64,000 nucleotides of DNA. Origin: Pascua guehoae. Lineage: Eukaryota; Basidiomycota; Tremellomycetes; Trichosporonales; Trichosporonaceae. How positions within the stretch are numbered: position 1 is the first letter of the stretch; the number at the start of each line of letters is the position of its first letter. Shown here in pieces: positions 32,204-43,726 of this stretch. The stretch spans positions 43,557-107,556 of the forward strand of contig BCJX01000018.1 of assembly GCA_001600415.1 (NCBI GenBank), read 5' to 3'. The position numbers and the translations under genes were made by a program. A model generated the notes under the pieces. That model searched no databases and was not told the origin of the DNA. It saw only the letters and a list, made by a program, of their open reading frames with translations.

Positions 32204-34703
32204 TATTACGGTAGGTGGGTATTGGGTTGCTCACTCGGCGGCGACGGTGCCCATAAGTACATCATCTCCCCCTCTTGGGGCAGGTTTGGGGCCGGTGGTT
32301 CGTGTTCGTCCTCCATAGGTATAGGTGGCCAGGTGATGGACCAGAAACGCGTTGGACAGGCCAGTTGCGTTGAAGCGTCGGTTGGGGACCCTTATGTTCG
32401 CTCCGGCGCAGACGGCTTCCTGCGGGTTGGTGCCTGCCCATCATACTTCTGCAGGCCGAGTTACAGACAGGCAAGTGGATAAAGGTTGCAAACCTTGAAG
32501 CTTGGTGGCGGAGAAGTCGACGCCACTCGCCACTCGACCTCCCTGGCATGCTCCCACTTCCTGCATGCTGCAACGCACCCTTCGAGGTGCGAAACTGAAT
32601 GGCCTCGCAAAGTTGAGGCTCCGACTTGGGTGGCGTCCCCGTTTCAGAGGGCCACTAGGTGGCAGTCGCATCATGCATCCTTCAACCTGGGGCGGGATAC
32701 CTTGCACCAGGTGTTGTAGAAACTACAGAAGCCGTCAGAAAGGTTGCGACTTCCACTGCCTTGCGCCACGCCCATTCCATGGGACTTCTGGCATATTGCA
32801 AGGCAGAAGGGCCGAGGCTTTGGGTCAAGAATACCTGAGGCTGCCCAGGAGGCAGTCGCAAACTTTCTGACCGCCACGGTAGAGAATAAAATAACATAAC
32901 GAGTAAGGATACGAAGTTGTACACTTATAAGGCCCTGCCCGCGCTGCCCCACGCGGTGCGCATAGTGACACCCTTGGCGTGGCGGTGCCACAAGGGTGTC
33001 ACCACGACAACACCTGGACCGAAGCAACCACCAGGCCGAATGCCCAGTTGGTGTCCGCAGTCTACTTACACTCTGGATCCCGCGGCCTGGCGGGCTACAG
33101 AGCTGTTGTTCTGCGCTATTGGCCGTATGGGGATACTGGGATAACCACTACTTCCCCTCGGCCGCCTATATCCGCGCCATCCGCGCGTACTTATTTCCGT
33201 TGTCCGTTGTGTGGTTGGCTGAGGGAGCCACCTGAACAGTCGGACTGGGTAACACCCCCCCCCCCCCACCCGCTCTTGATGGGCGCCTCCTCGGTACAGC
33301 CGGTCGCGCTTAACCCCACAACGATCTACTTCGGTATCTCCCGGTCCGCTCGGACCCCGCGGTACGAGTCGGCTCACAACCTGTGAAACAAGCGCTGTGG
33401 TGGGCCCCATGCCCTCGAACTCCCAAGTTGCCTTGCCCGTAACGCAGATATTTATTCAACTTGCCCCACACCCCCTCTTTCAACCCCTCGGCTGTGGACT
33501 CGGTCACTTGCTCGTCTGCCGACCCGCCCAAAGGTGCCATGCTCGGCAGATCTTGAAGACACGATCTTCTGGCTTCGCGCTACTGCTCGTTGCGATGAAT
33601 TGCAAGGCGTGCCAGGGAGAGCGGTTCCCCTGCTTGGCTCCGAGACTGTCTCAGCATTAAATATTTAGCAGTTCTGCATTTCGAACCTGCAGGTTACATG
33701 CCTCTCCCTCTCACTGCCAGGGCAGGGTGACCAACAGCGTCTGTCCAAAAGACCCGTCCAAAGGGGCAGGGATACCCGGGCATGCGGCCGTTTATACTGC
33801 TGCTGAGCAGCGAGCCTAACTCGGGGTTCTGTCTCGCCCTGCGCCACTTGACGGACCTTTTCGACGGAGGCTGTAGCGTAATGAGCCGTCCTTGACTGCA
33901 AGTTGGGGTGTTGGAAGTTTTACCTGTTCCTTTTGTTCGGTGGCCGACCCCGCCCCCGCCACCACCAACGCCACTGTGCCCTGGTATTCGCGCACGAGCC
34001 GTGGTTTCCGGATGTTTCACGAGTCACGTGCCTGGCCTGCCTGGGGTTCACGGGCATTCATCCATTAGCCATTGACGTGCTGGCTTTGCTTCGCCGTGGA
34101 AATCTGGTACCAGTCCTCCCTTCAAAGCGTCCTTTGCAATGACCCATGTGTCATCCTCAGACTCTGGAGCCCGCATGTTGCCATCCTGTGCGGGCTGTCA
34201 CCAGTGAGGGAAGCGTTATCAGATAAGGCCCATGGGGCTCTTGCACTCCCGCTGATACATCCCGGTTCCCTGGGTGGCAGCCTGTAACTTGTCGAAGTGT
34301 TATCACCCCTGGGCAATGTTGAACTTGGTCTGGTGGACAGTGGGCACGAATAGCAGTCAGGACAGAGGGGCAGACTGGGAAGGATGGGAGGGCCATTGTG
34401 CATCGAGAAGAGCTCGAGATCGTCTTCCACGTCCTCCGGTGGAGTCTCCCGCAGGGTTACAGGAGATGGATCAGCTGTTGGTCTCGTCGTTCTCTTGGAC
34501 AGGACGAGAGGAATAAAGAGGTCTAGACAGACTGATTACCCCTCCTCTAACGCCTGTCCAACGTCCCAGATGTTTTCGTCCATCTGCCCCACATCCCGTC
34601 CCTCCTGCCCAGGACGTGCAGAGCCTCAACTCCCCTGTTGATCTCCCTCCCCACCGCTCTCTTTCGGCGGACGCAGCTCTCACCGCCGAACAAAAATAAC
34701 CAA
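32204..34703. other. 2.5-kb intergenic region before the tRNA pair
   Basis: Includes the promoter of the AA14-like gene, a 154-bp TIR element (32726-32879), short related repeats around 32490-32680 and a C13 run (33255-33267). ORFs (for example 33694-34020 minus) lack protein-like features. Confidence 0.4.
32726..32879. mobile_element. Longer TIR element, copy C (154 bp)
   Basis: Left end CAGAAGCCGTCAGAAAGGTT followed by GCGACTTCC. The right end on the minus strand is CCGTGGCGGTCAGAAAGTTT then GCGACTGCC, so the terminal inverted repeats run about 30 bp with few mismatches. TA dinucleotides flank both ends (32724-32725, 32880-32881). The termini share GTC.GAAAG and TG.GACT with the 76-79 bp elements. 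The internal left half matches the fragment at 4671-4731. It has no coding capacity. Confidence 0.55.
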
Positions 34704-34801
34704 GCCCTCATAGCGTAGAGGTTTATCGCGTTTGGCTTCGATTTGTCAATATTTGACACTGAGATACCAAAAGGTCGCAGGTTCGACCCCTGCTGGGGGC
34801 T
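34704..34801 (+). tRNA. tRNA-Arg(TCG), intron-containing
   Basis: Acceptor GCCCTCA pairs with TGGGGGC. The anticodon stem TTTGG/CCAAA has loop CTTCGA.A, anticodon TCG at 34738-34740. The T-arm is GCAGG TTCGACC CCTGC. A 24-nt intron (34742-34765) follows base 37. A TTTT run at 34815 can terminate transcription. Confidence 0.92.
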
Positions 34802-34881
34802 GGTGAATGTTCTCTTTTGGCTTTTAACGAGATGCTGTTGAGCGGGGCGAGTTCGATTCCGACGTGTGCAACACATCCTTC

Positions 34882-34966
34882 GGAGACATAGCTCAGTTGG
34901 GAGAGCGTACGACTGAAGCTTGGCTTCTCATTCGTACGGTCGGGCGTTCGATCCGCCCTGGCTCCA
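34882..34966 (+). tRNA. tRNA-Phe(GAA), intron-containing
   Basis: Acceptor GGAGACA pairs with TGGCTCC (one mismatch), discriminator A. The D-arm is GCTCAGTTGGGAGAGC. The anticodon stem TACGA/TCGTA carries loop CTGAAG.T, anticodon GAA at 34915-34917. The T-arm is GGGCG TTCGATC CGCCC. A 12-nt intron (34919-34930) follows base 37. The gene lies 80 bp after tRNA-Arg on the same strand. Confidence 0.9.
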
Positions 34967-35707
34967 GAAGCGTCGTCTGATGACGGCAATGGTCGTTTTT
35001 GATGGCGAGGAGGGATACGTGGGTAACAGTAGAGGCATGAATGGTGCTGGGGGGATGTCTGGGGGTATTTAGGCGTGAGGAGACGGGGCAAATCGTCCAT
35101 TTGCCCAGCCGGGAGTGGCGAATCACCGCTCTGCAGGCTCCTATGGGTTGGCAAGTAGCGTCGGTGGGGTTAGTGCTTCGCATTTTGCGTCACAGCAAAC
35201 TATTGTTGGCCTTCGGTGTTGACGCAGCAGGGTTGACCCTAGCTGTCTCTTCTAGTACCCCAGTGCGTACAGTAGCCACCAAAGATATCCGTAGGCAGGC
35301 ATGTACCTCCCCTCCGAGATCGGTTTTGCAGACCTCACTCCACAAACAAAGGCAAGAACACTGCTGCAGCGGTATGATGCACTAACGCACGTGCCACTAC
35401 CAGCATTCACCCCCCCCCCCAGTCACACCTTGTTCGAGTTGGGGTATGTGCACCATGTTCCAGGCGACCAGACAGAACAGAATGGCCACCAGAGACGCAG
35501 AGCATGGCTGACCGGTCTTATGGTGTGATTCGATTTGTCAAGAGTACTTCATTCATATCATCGTATTCGTGTGTGTAAAGTCCTGGTACTCGTCATGACA
35601 TTTGTCCTTCCGTTCTCTTCGGATTGTTCGTTCCACTTGTCGAGTGTCCATATATCACAGCTTCCTTGTTGCGCCTGTCTATAGTACTTAGAGTTTGTCA
35701 GGCCAGA
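34967..35707. other. Intergenic region after the tRNA pair
   Basis: No gene, repeat or RNA structure recognised. A short C-run is at 35410-35419. It ends in the 3' flank of the GPI-type gene. Confidence 0.4.
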
Positions 35708-36736
35708 TTACATTGTGCCCGCGAGGCCAGCAACGAGAGCGACGGCGACGACAGCCACGCTGAAGGTGTTGCGGCCTGCAGACGACGTCCCCGCCTCCGC
35801 GCCTGCGCCTGCGGCTGTGGTACCGCCTGTGGTGCCGGCCGACGTGGCCGCGGCGGGTGCCGACTGCACGGGGCCGGTGCCAGCTGTGCCAGCCTGTCCG
35901 TCAGCGTTGTGGGCCATGATGTCCGATGGTGGTGCGTGTGAAACATACCGCTGTGCCCGACGTGCGCGAGCGGTTGCGCTCATCGTCCGTGTCCGTCTCG
36001 TCGCCGGGGGCACGCGACGTAGTGGGGCGGGCGGTCTGCGAGCCTGTGCGGGTACGGTTGTCGTCATCAGTGTCCGTGTGATCACCGGGGGCACGGGACG
36101 TAGTAGGGCGGGCCGTCAGCGAACCCGTGCGGGTACGGTTGTCGTCGTCGGTGTCGGTGTGGTCGCCAGTAGTGGTCGTCTGAGCCTGCTGGGCGGTGTT
36201 GGTGACGGGGGCAGTCGTGCGGGAAGCGGTACGGGTAGTATCGTCGTCGTCGGTGTCGGTGCCGTCACCAGTCTGCGCCTGGCGCTTGAGCTGGGCACGG
36301 CGGGCCTTGCGCATGCGCTTGATCGCACGCTTGCGAGCGTCGCGGTTCGAGGGCGCGCACGACTCCTTGATGCTCTGGGCCGACGACCAGAGGACGGTCT
36401 GCTCCTTCGGGCCGCCGATGCACGCGAGGCACCCCTCCCACTTGGTCTGGGCGTCAGCGTACACTCATCCATAGCAGGGAGCAGGGTTCAAGAGACGAGA
36501 CAACTCACGTCGCACACATCAGCACACGTGTCGTCGTCGCCGTTGTTGCAGGCGCTGAATGCCGTGATAAAGTTCTGGCACGTGTGAACACACTCGTCCG
36601 ATGGGACGTGAACTTCCGCAGGGAGGACTGGGGCAGGGGCAGCCATCGCGGCTGGGTCTGGTTAGTAGCCATATTCCAAGGGGGTCGGGGACAGGTACAT
36701 ACACGAGGCAGAGGCGAGGAGGGCGAGGGGGAACAT
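35708..36736 (-). CDS. GPI-anchored surface protein with Asp/Thr/Arg repeats
   Basis: The signal peptide begins MFPLALLASAS at 36736 and is split by an intron. A small Cys domain follows (DECVHTCQNFITAF then ACNNGDDDTCADVC; a second part GCLACIGG and SCAPSNRD), giving about eight cysteines. A basic stretch (KRAIKRMRKARRAQLKR) leads into tandem repeats of 27 residues. Two units are nearly identical, each starting GDHTDTDDDNRTRTGS, flanked by diverged units GDGTDTDDDD and GDETDTDDE. The C-terminus is Thr/Gly/Ala-rich and closes with a hydrophobic tail (NTFSVAVVAVALVAGLAGTM) directly before the stop, the hallmark of GPI attachment. Expected location is plasma membrane or cell wall. The family is not recognised. 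Charged Thr-rich repeats suggest an O-glycosylated stalk. Confidence 0.8.
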
Positions 36737-38438
36737 TGTTGTGGTTAACGTTGGCGTCGGGGTAGGAGGGGATGCAGCTGGTTCCAAGTAATGAAGGTGT
36801 TCTTGAACTGTGAAGTGGTGAGAGATTGCGAGTTGCTGATGGAGGCAGCATTCATTTCGTCCAATGATGTCTCTATTTATACCCCAAATCAAGGCTATTG
36901 TCAACAGTCCGAAGCTTGAGATACAGTACACAGGTACCGCCCCGCCATGTGTAGTGTGCACGTCCCTGGTCGGAGTGTATGTGTGTGTTACATTGCCGAA
37001 GAGTGCCAAGTGTGCCGAGCACGCCGAGAATGCCGAGCGTCGGGCAGTGCACCGCCTGCATTGTATTGGAGATGACGGTCGACGATGGACACTGATTGCC
37101 CGCCATGGTGGCGGCGATGCAATGCAGGCAGTGGCGCCCGTGCCATTGCCGATGAAGGACTTTTGTTTCTCCGCCGCGTCGCCGCACATAATTCACTGTC
37201 AGGCATATCCACATTTCAACGTGTCGCCCATCGACTGAATGCCGCGGCTCTCTTGTTCCTCACATATTTGATAAACAGGCGCGGCAGTTACACACGTACA
37301 CACGCCACCCCAGAACTGTCGAGACCGGAGGATTTGTGTCACGGAATGCGGGGGGCTTTTGCTTGTGTGGTCCAGACTCGCCACTATCGATAAGGGGCAC
37401 CTGCCAAGAAAACGCCGAGACAACTTGTAAATGCCGCACGATCCCGTCATCACCGGCGATTACTAATCCCACAACTGCACCCCGCGGCCACTTACAAACG
37501 ATTTGTATTATGCTTACGGCCTTGTGAGAGAAGAGGGCTGGCGGGCTGCACCGCAATTCTTGAGCTCTTGATGACCCTCGATACCAAGAACGTTCTGGAC
37601 CGGGCTTCTGGACCGGACTGCGGATATACATGACGCGCTCGGGTTCTTCCAGATCAATGCCGGCGTCATACTGCATCGCCACCCTTGGCGCCCTAGCGAC
37701 TCGGAAGCCACCATTCCCAGTCTTGATCCGCAGCCCATAGCCCTTGCAAGCGTCGGAGGAAGGCAGTTGGTTACGTGAATGGTTCTTGGCATGTAGCAGC
37801 GAGAGGTGACATTAGCGGAAACAAAAGGTAGTTTAAAAAGGCTCCTAATGAGCAAGTAGCCAAACTCGCCAAACGCCAACATCTCCATGATGGTCTGGCT
37901 TTCCTCGCCAGGTTAGCGCACGTGTGTCCGATGATTCTGGAGTAGACGGTGTCAGCACTGGGTCATTCTAGGCTTTAGGAGTAGGTCTGTGGGGGAAGTG
38001 GGCGGGCCGAGAGTCGCAGTTATGCAGCAGGAGACAACGTGGCCGTCAAATCATTTCAAGTGAAACGGGTTTGCCGCTCGCTGTTACTTCGCCTCGTCAT
38101 CCATGACTTGGTACACTCCATGCGGGTCCCATACTGTTGTCTACCTGCTCACTCAAGGTGCAACAGCCCCACCCCAGGGGCCCGACGGAGCTGGAGCGAT
38201 GTGACGGTCAAAACGCAGGTGGTGAGACACGAAGGTTGTGCTTTGAAATTGCCCATATCAAGGGCCTGTTAGCTGTACCTTTGACCACCCAAGGCTGCTG
38301 TGGACGTGCCAGCACCTGTGCCTTGCATGCATTGTCTGCGATCACAGGTTTCATGCACCTGTTACGTCTCAGATTCATCCCTCTAGGGGTCGAGGGGGAG
38401 GAAAAAGTGAGGTGAATATGTAACCGAAAATGTAACCT
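36737..38438. other. 1.7-kb intergenic region
   Basis: Promoter of the GPI-type gene (minus) and upstream region of the broken gene (plus). It contains runs of GTGCCGAG-like triplications at 36996-37045. The ORF at 37514-37888 (minus) has no recognisable motif. Confidence 0.4.
36874..36881 (-). promoter_or_regulatory. TATA box of the GPI-type gene
   Basis: TATAAATA on the minus strand, about 140 bp upstream of the ATG at 36736, followed on that strand by an initiator-sized gap. A good match to the TATA consensus. Confidence 0.55.
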
Positions 38439-39980
38439 GTGTCCCCTGATCCCTCAAGTTTCATCTGCCCAACCAGCCTTCCGCCGTCTCCCAAACTTCC
38501 TCGACGCGACCTGTCAACAATTCTGCTTCCCACTCTTTCACTCATCCTTGGAGCTGCAGTCTCGCTCATCTTGTCTACACACCTTTCACCTTCACAAACA
38601 CACCTTCGCACTCATTCAGTCGACTCTCGTCCCGACCCTCGTACTGTCGTCCTCATCGCCTCCTCCGCCACCTCGCCACTCTCCCAGCGACGTTGTGGAC
38701 CACGAACTGTCATTTCTTGGTGTAGGCGGCACACTATCTGGGCACATCTTTCTCCTTACAAAGACGTGCACCTTGCACACCTCTACCTTTGGGACGTAAA
38801 CCATTGCGACCTATCACGCAAGCCCTCCCTCTCGTCGTGTGTCCTTTACCACCTCCTCGCCTACGCACGTCGACGCGCGATTCCAACTACCCGTCGTCCT
38901 TACACAAGCTACCTCGTTGCCATGGACACAACGCCTAAATGGGTGCGAGGGATGCACGAAGTGTGGTCACCCGAATGTCCGTGGACCGAGTATCCCATGT
39001 GGGATGGTCGATTCGACTTCACCATGTTCCCGCAAGCCTCGGGAGGCCGCTTTACAGCCAACCCGGCCTGCGAGTATCTCGATAGGACGAGCGAGTTTCT
39101 TGCGAGACTCAAAGATGTTCGAAAGTACGGCCTGAAGCGATTCCGGTGGACAGAGGACGGAGAACTACGCACTGTGAGTTCTTTATGTTTTCAGAATGCG
39201 GGACGCGTCCAACTGACACACATCAAGATTTCCAGGGGAGAGCTGAATGCTGCGTTCTGCACGGTTGTGGGGTGGCGTGAAAAGGTCCTCCATGCGTCGT
39301 TTGACCTTCGGATCGCACGGCGGTTCCAGCTGTGCCTCCCGCCCGAGAAGCGCAACAACTCGTTGCTCGACGTGGCGTAGCGCATCAATGCGGCCGTGGA
39401 GGAGTATCAAAAGCGACTGTTGGGCCTAGCACGTAAGTCACAGAGACGGATACGTTTAGCTCACACACAAGGCACATTCAGCAGTTATCTCAACTGGCTG
39501 TCGGACCGCGAGTTCCACGGCCCCATTCCAATGGCTTGGATACCACATGCCCGGCCCATCGATCTCACGAATATCCTCGACGACGCAAACCATCCATCGC
39601 CGCTAGACCCCGAGGACGGAAACGCAACGATATCGGATTTCCCGTTCCGCCTCGCATACGCAGTCATGTAGGGAGGGGATTCGTTCCAGCTGAACACCGT
39701 GGTGGCGGCCGCCATCGAGGTCCGCGATCGCCTGCTTGACGGCCTGGGAGCCGGTCCCCGGGCGGCACTCAGCTGGATTCCTTGGGAGAGGCGACCGTTA
39801 GAAGAACGTCGGCAAAGGTACGTTTCCAGCAACGAACTAGTCACTGACGATATTAGAAGAATGCGCAAAATGGAAATGAAACTCAGCGCCCCACCACGCG
39901 AGACAAAGAAAGCCAGGAGCACATGGGAGCGACCCAAGCAGCATTGCTCTGTGCACGTGCAACGTCGAATCCCAGTTTAG
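38439..39980 (+). pseudogene. Interrupted gene with two in-frame TAG codons
   Basis: A single frame is open from 38439 to 39980 except for TAG at 39378-39380 and TAG at 39669-39671. Protein-like sequence continues through both. Before the first it reads WVRGMHEVWSPECPWTEYPM, FDFTMFPQASGGRF and CEYLDRTSEFLARLKDV. Between them come INAAVEEYQKRLLGLA and FHGPIPMAWIPHARPIDL. After the second it reads FQLNTVVAAAIEVRDRLLDG and WIPWERRPLEERRQRYVSS. The first 160 residues are less convincing, and the real start may be the ATG at 38922. I do not recognise the family. The simplest reading is a recently inactivated gene, because other genes here (MSH6, RPL22, COQ11) use standard stops including TAG. An intron removing a stop was looked for, but no phase-compatible GT/AG pair of normal size was found. 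Confidence 0.6.
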
Positions 39981-40194
39981 ATCATCTGGTATGCATTGAT
40001 GAAGACCTCAAGGCTGCGTTTTGGACCAATTGAGGAGATCTTACTAGCTCCTCATGCCAAGTCAGGTGTGCAACTCGTAGATACCTCCAAGCATCTAGAA
40101 CGTCGGCCCAACCAACTTTGGCCATCTAGTATGCATACAATACAAAAGTCACTCTCGCCCCCCCGGCACCTTCTATCCTCGAACAGAGGCACCC

Positions 40195-41979
40195 CTAGCT
40201 CTTTTCTAAAATGCAAGTGAAATTGGTGATGATGACGAGCAGGAGAAAGTCTCTGAACAACGACAACAAGACTTCCGCCTGCCAGCCAACGTTTTCGCGA
40301 ATCCAAGCCACAGCCGTCTTGTTGGTCGACAACCTGTTGATGGTGTTGTGGAGGAAATACAACGGCACTAGTCGATATGACGGGAGGCTTGTCATGCACA
40401 TACTGGGTCCAGTCAGCCACACGACTCTAGCCCAACATTCAACTCACAGAATGAAACCCGGCACCGCGAACAAAACAAAGAGGATGGCCAGAAACCGAGC
40501 CTCGCCTGTTTAGTCTGCTTCAGTTTGAAACTCTTCGTCGTGGGCGTGGGTGACTTACGTTCGTCGTCGATTTGGTCGTTGCCCTTTTGGTCCTTGCCTT
40601 GTGGAGTCGGAGAGCTGGCGGTGTGCTTCAAATCTCTCCCCAGCGGTTTGAGTGTACTCCACAACCAATAGACAAAGTTGAGGAATCCGGACCAAAGTTG
40701 CACCGCCGATAGAGTTTGTGCCACCCGATTTCCCATCTCGGAACCGTGACGTGGCCCTTGCGCGTCGAGACTGTCATGACTCTGGGGCGCATTAGCCAAC
40801 TTGCTCCTCCTGTTCACTCACCTTTCCGTCACACAAGATTGTTGGGATTGTGCGGTCCATTGGGGAGGGCAAGCTTCCCCCTATTCTTGGCGTTGTAGGT
40901 CGCGTTGATGAGGAAACGCCCTCATTGCGACCGCCTGTTGTTTGTGCGAGGTACGTCCCATGTTGCGATGACGGATAGAGCAGCTGGTCGGCCTGTCCTA
41001 CTCCTATCCGGGGCCCTGGTGAATTGTGAGAGGTGTCGCGGCCAGCTGTAGCCGAGAGCGCTTCTGCAGTGTGATTTTCGGGATCGGGCCGGGGGGCGGC
41101 AGCGTCGGATCCTTCCTCACGGGGGTTGGTAGCTACAGGGTCCGGATCCAATGGGGTGATGGCTTCCACGATAAACTCGTCGAGGTTGATGTTGGGACCC
41201 CTTGTGTGAACTTTCGGGACGTTGAGGTGTCGTTCGGGTGGAGGAGCCAGAGCTGAAGAAGTTGGTGGCTGTGTCGGCTGGGTCGGGGGGCGCGCGACTT
41301 TGGATGCATCAGAGCTCGTTTCGTAACTCTCCACGGACAGCGAAGGGGCGATGTGCGAGGTGGATGACGGCGGTTCAGGTTTACGAGAGGCTGGCGGGCC
41401 AACAGCAGGGATGGTACCGGAAGAGGACGGCGGGGATTTGGCGAGCCGCTCTTGTTCGATCGACTTGCGCTTGTTGACCAGCGTGAGTTCGCGCATTGGC
41501 GGAGCCTTGGGTACGTATTCTACCGGCGTATGGTCGTAGTATAGCCGTTTGTTGGAAGACTGATTAGACGGGCTGGGTTGGGGGTCGGTACCATCGCCCT
41601 GCGTCTCGAACGGTGCCTGAAGTAGGCTTGGATTGAGCTGGTCGTGCGAGCCCTCTCCGTCGTGGGTGCCAGTTTCGATTCGGGGTAGCTGGCGTCCTCG
41701 CCGGTCGCGGCCGCGGTAGACAGAACCCTGCACTTGGGCGAGCTCGGGGAAAACACCAGAACGGAGATGGTCCATTACAGCCAGCTCGAAGCCATTGGCC
41801 CCGTCCATCGTCGGGGTTGGGGGCAGGTCTGTATAGCCGCCCTGGGGTGTGAGCTCGGAACCGGTACCCAATTGTTGGTGCTCACCATTGATGCTTGCTG
41901 CATGTTGTTGGCGTGGGGAGTGTCGTGTTCTTGGCGTGGAACAGGAATCAACAGGTGATGGGGGGACGTGTCCGCGCAT
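40195..41979 (-). CDS. Membrane protein of unknown function with long disordered N-terminus
   Basis: The ATG at 41979 opens about 395 residues of Pro/Ser/Thr-rich, low-complexity sequence without cysteine motifs (PPSPVDSCSTPRTRHSPR onward; conserved-looking patch KRLYYDHTPVEYVPKAPPMR then ELTLVNKRKSIEQERLAK). After introns, a region GNRVAQTLSAVQLWSGFLNF then VYWLWSTLKPLG leads to a hydrophobic helix (ARFLAILFVLFAVPGFIL). A C-terminal exon LVPLYFLHNTINRLS, VGWQAEVLLSLFRDFLLLVI then ITNFTCILEKS ends at 40195. Two or three membrane segments near the C-terminus with a large cytosolic tail is the likely topology. No family recognised. The KRLYYDHTP patch may be a binding motif for a partner. Confidence 0.65.
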
Positions 41980-42955
41980 GGTTTTAGAGTCGCTCTAATA
42001 TAGGTGTCAGTTGGATGACATCCGCCAGGAGACGGACGAAACGAAACATGAAACACAAACATTGTCTGAATTCCCCGTACGGTGATGCCACCTGTTACGG
42101 CGGCACACTGCCTCCCCCGACAAGGCAAACACTCTCTCCTATATGCATGGCGCCCCCTGAAGTATATTTGGTTAGAGCGGATGCTGTGCGTGCATGAGAC
42201 CTGCGTTGATACCTGAAACCGTACTGGGGAGGCAAAACGCTGGAACTGACGGGATAGCACAGCATCGTCATCCCAAGGAGAAGGCACGGGTCAAAATATC
42301 GCCACTTGCAGAGCCTGAAATAGGCTGTCGCCGGTGGCCAGGAGGCCAGGAGGCTGTCTCGTGTCTCCTTGTTTGGAGACTTTCCATGCTATGTCATTTT
42401 CGTCACTTCGTATCAGTCCCCATCCGACCCTCAACAAGTCATAACAGGACGGCGGTGACGGTGTCGATGGAGCGTTTCTGGGCCCAGGCACGAGGGCGAC
42501 ACGCAACACACTGTCGGATGTTTCACGGCATGTCGCGCGCCAGATTGACGCCCTCTGGCACGTAGCACAGCCTTGGAGGGGTGTTGGCGGAGGGGTGCTT
42601 GTGATGTTGCACGCACTTGAACTTGCTCATAGGTGGGTACTCTGTACTGCCATGCAGCGCATGCCGCAACACACTGAAACTGTGTACAGGTTTAAGCGGG
42701 GCAGATGCGAATGGCTGGAGCAGGGCTTGTGCGCACGATGTGGTGGACGCGCCATCAGGGCATGGAGTTACAAGGAGAGATTATAGGCAGGACAGGTGCA
42801 CGATTATGAGAGCGAGGGTGGACGCTGTCCGCGGTTGGCACTGCATGGTGGCCCGTCGATGGGGGGCCGTGAGGCGAAGCCGAGCAGAGTCTTGAGCAGT
42901 TGGGGGAGCTATGAACTGTAAGCCTCTACGCGGAGCAGAAATTGCCAAACCGACT
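41980..42955. other. Intergenic region between membrane protein and tandem paralogues
   Basis: Promoter of the membrane protein and 3' flank of the first paralogue. Contains GTCTC/GGAGAC short inverted motifs near 42355-42390. No gene seen. Confidence 0.4.
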
Positions 42956-43726
42956 TTATGAGTCGTTTCTCAGAGCTGCCCCAAGTGTGGTAACAACCTC
43001 GGCGACCTCATTCTCGAAGAGGCTGTGCTCATGGGCCAACCGCTCGAGTTCACGGAACCCGCCGAGGATTGCTCCGTCCTCGGAAAGTGCCAGAGTGTGG
43101 AGCTGGCTCGGGGTAAACCTGCTCAGAACGACGAGGATCTTGTCGCCCCAGTTGGATGCGTTGGTTTGCGCTTGCTGGCGCACTTGCTCGGGAATCTCGC
43201 CGGCGCTGAGGTAGACATTCTTGAAGATCGCACGCGTCGCCTCGAGTGCGTTGCGCTTGGTGCCGAACGACGAGTTTGGCTGTGTCCTACGCCCGATCCC
43301 GTCGAGTACTACGCCAATCTTGTGAGAGACATTACGCGTCATCTCGTCGAGCGGTGGCTTGTCGCCCCCACTCCACGCTTGGGTATACCGTTGGTTGAGC
43401 TGGTAGTCTGCCATCCCGGTCAAGTGGTCGAATGATTTCGCGCGCTCCGACAAAGGCGTTCGCCAGTTGTCCATCATCTTGATACCGTCGATGGCGGATT
43501 TCCGGACCCTTTGTGCCACGTCTGCGTCCAGCCTCGACGCCTCGATGACGAGGGCGCGGACATAGTGTACGTCGAGTTTATCAAGCAGGGTTTCGAGGGG
43601 GAGGTCTTCATATGGGATCGGAGATTTTGGAGGTGGGGCGCTGGTACCACTTGTTCGGAGTGGCTTGGTTCTGGGTGGCTTGGTTCGGGGTTGCTCGGTT
43701 CGGGATCGTTTGGATAGTGGTGGCAT
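42956..43726 (-). CDS. Uncharacterised fungal helical protein, tandem paralogue 1
   Basis: An intronless 256-residue protein. The N-terminus is basic with a repeated PRTKP pentamer, a plausible nuclear signal. The body reads LETLLDKLDVHYVRALVIEA, then DVAQRVRKSAIDGIK, KSFDHLTGMADYQLNQRY, SSFGTKRNALEATRAIFKNV and SAGEIPEQVRQQ. It is clearly homologous to the next gene (44200-44874) across the whole length, with shared FGTKRNALE and GEIP motifs. I recall similar fungal proteins with SKSAWYxLN and SFGTKxNALE motifs but no assigned function. A distant likeness to nuclear proteasome tethers (Cut8/Sts1) is possible in the LLLD..DVA helices, but I would not rely on it. Both paralogues lie on the minus strand, 473 bp apart. 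Confidence 0.75.
   Translation of the reverse strand: MPPLSKRSRTEQPRTKPPRTKPLRTSGTSAPPPKSPIPYEDLPLETLLDKLDVHYVRALVIEASRLDADVAQRVRKSAIDGIKMMDNWRTPLSERAKSFDHLTGMADYQLNQRYTQAWSGGDKPPLDEMTRNVSHKIGVVLDGIGRRTQPNSSFGTKRNALEATRAIFKNVYLSAGEIPEQVRQQAQTNASNWGDKILVVLSRFTPSQLHTLALSEDGAILGGFRELERLAHEHSLFENEVAEVVTTLGAALRNDS

Noticed and set aside
34820..34875. A further tRNA-like T-loop (GAGTTCGATTCCG) between tRNA-Arg and tRNA-Phe
   Set aside because: The T-stem does not pair beyond one base pair and no acceptor or anticodon arm can be built.
39169..39260. Splicing solution to remove the first amber codon of the 38439-39980 frame
   Set aside because: The GT/AG pairs found are either 21 nt apart or out of phase, and none spans the TAG at 39378.
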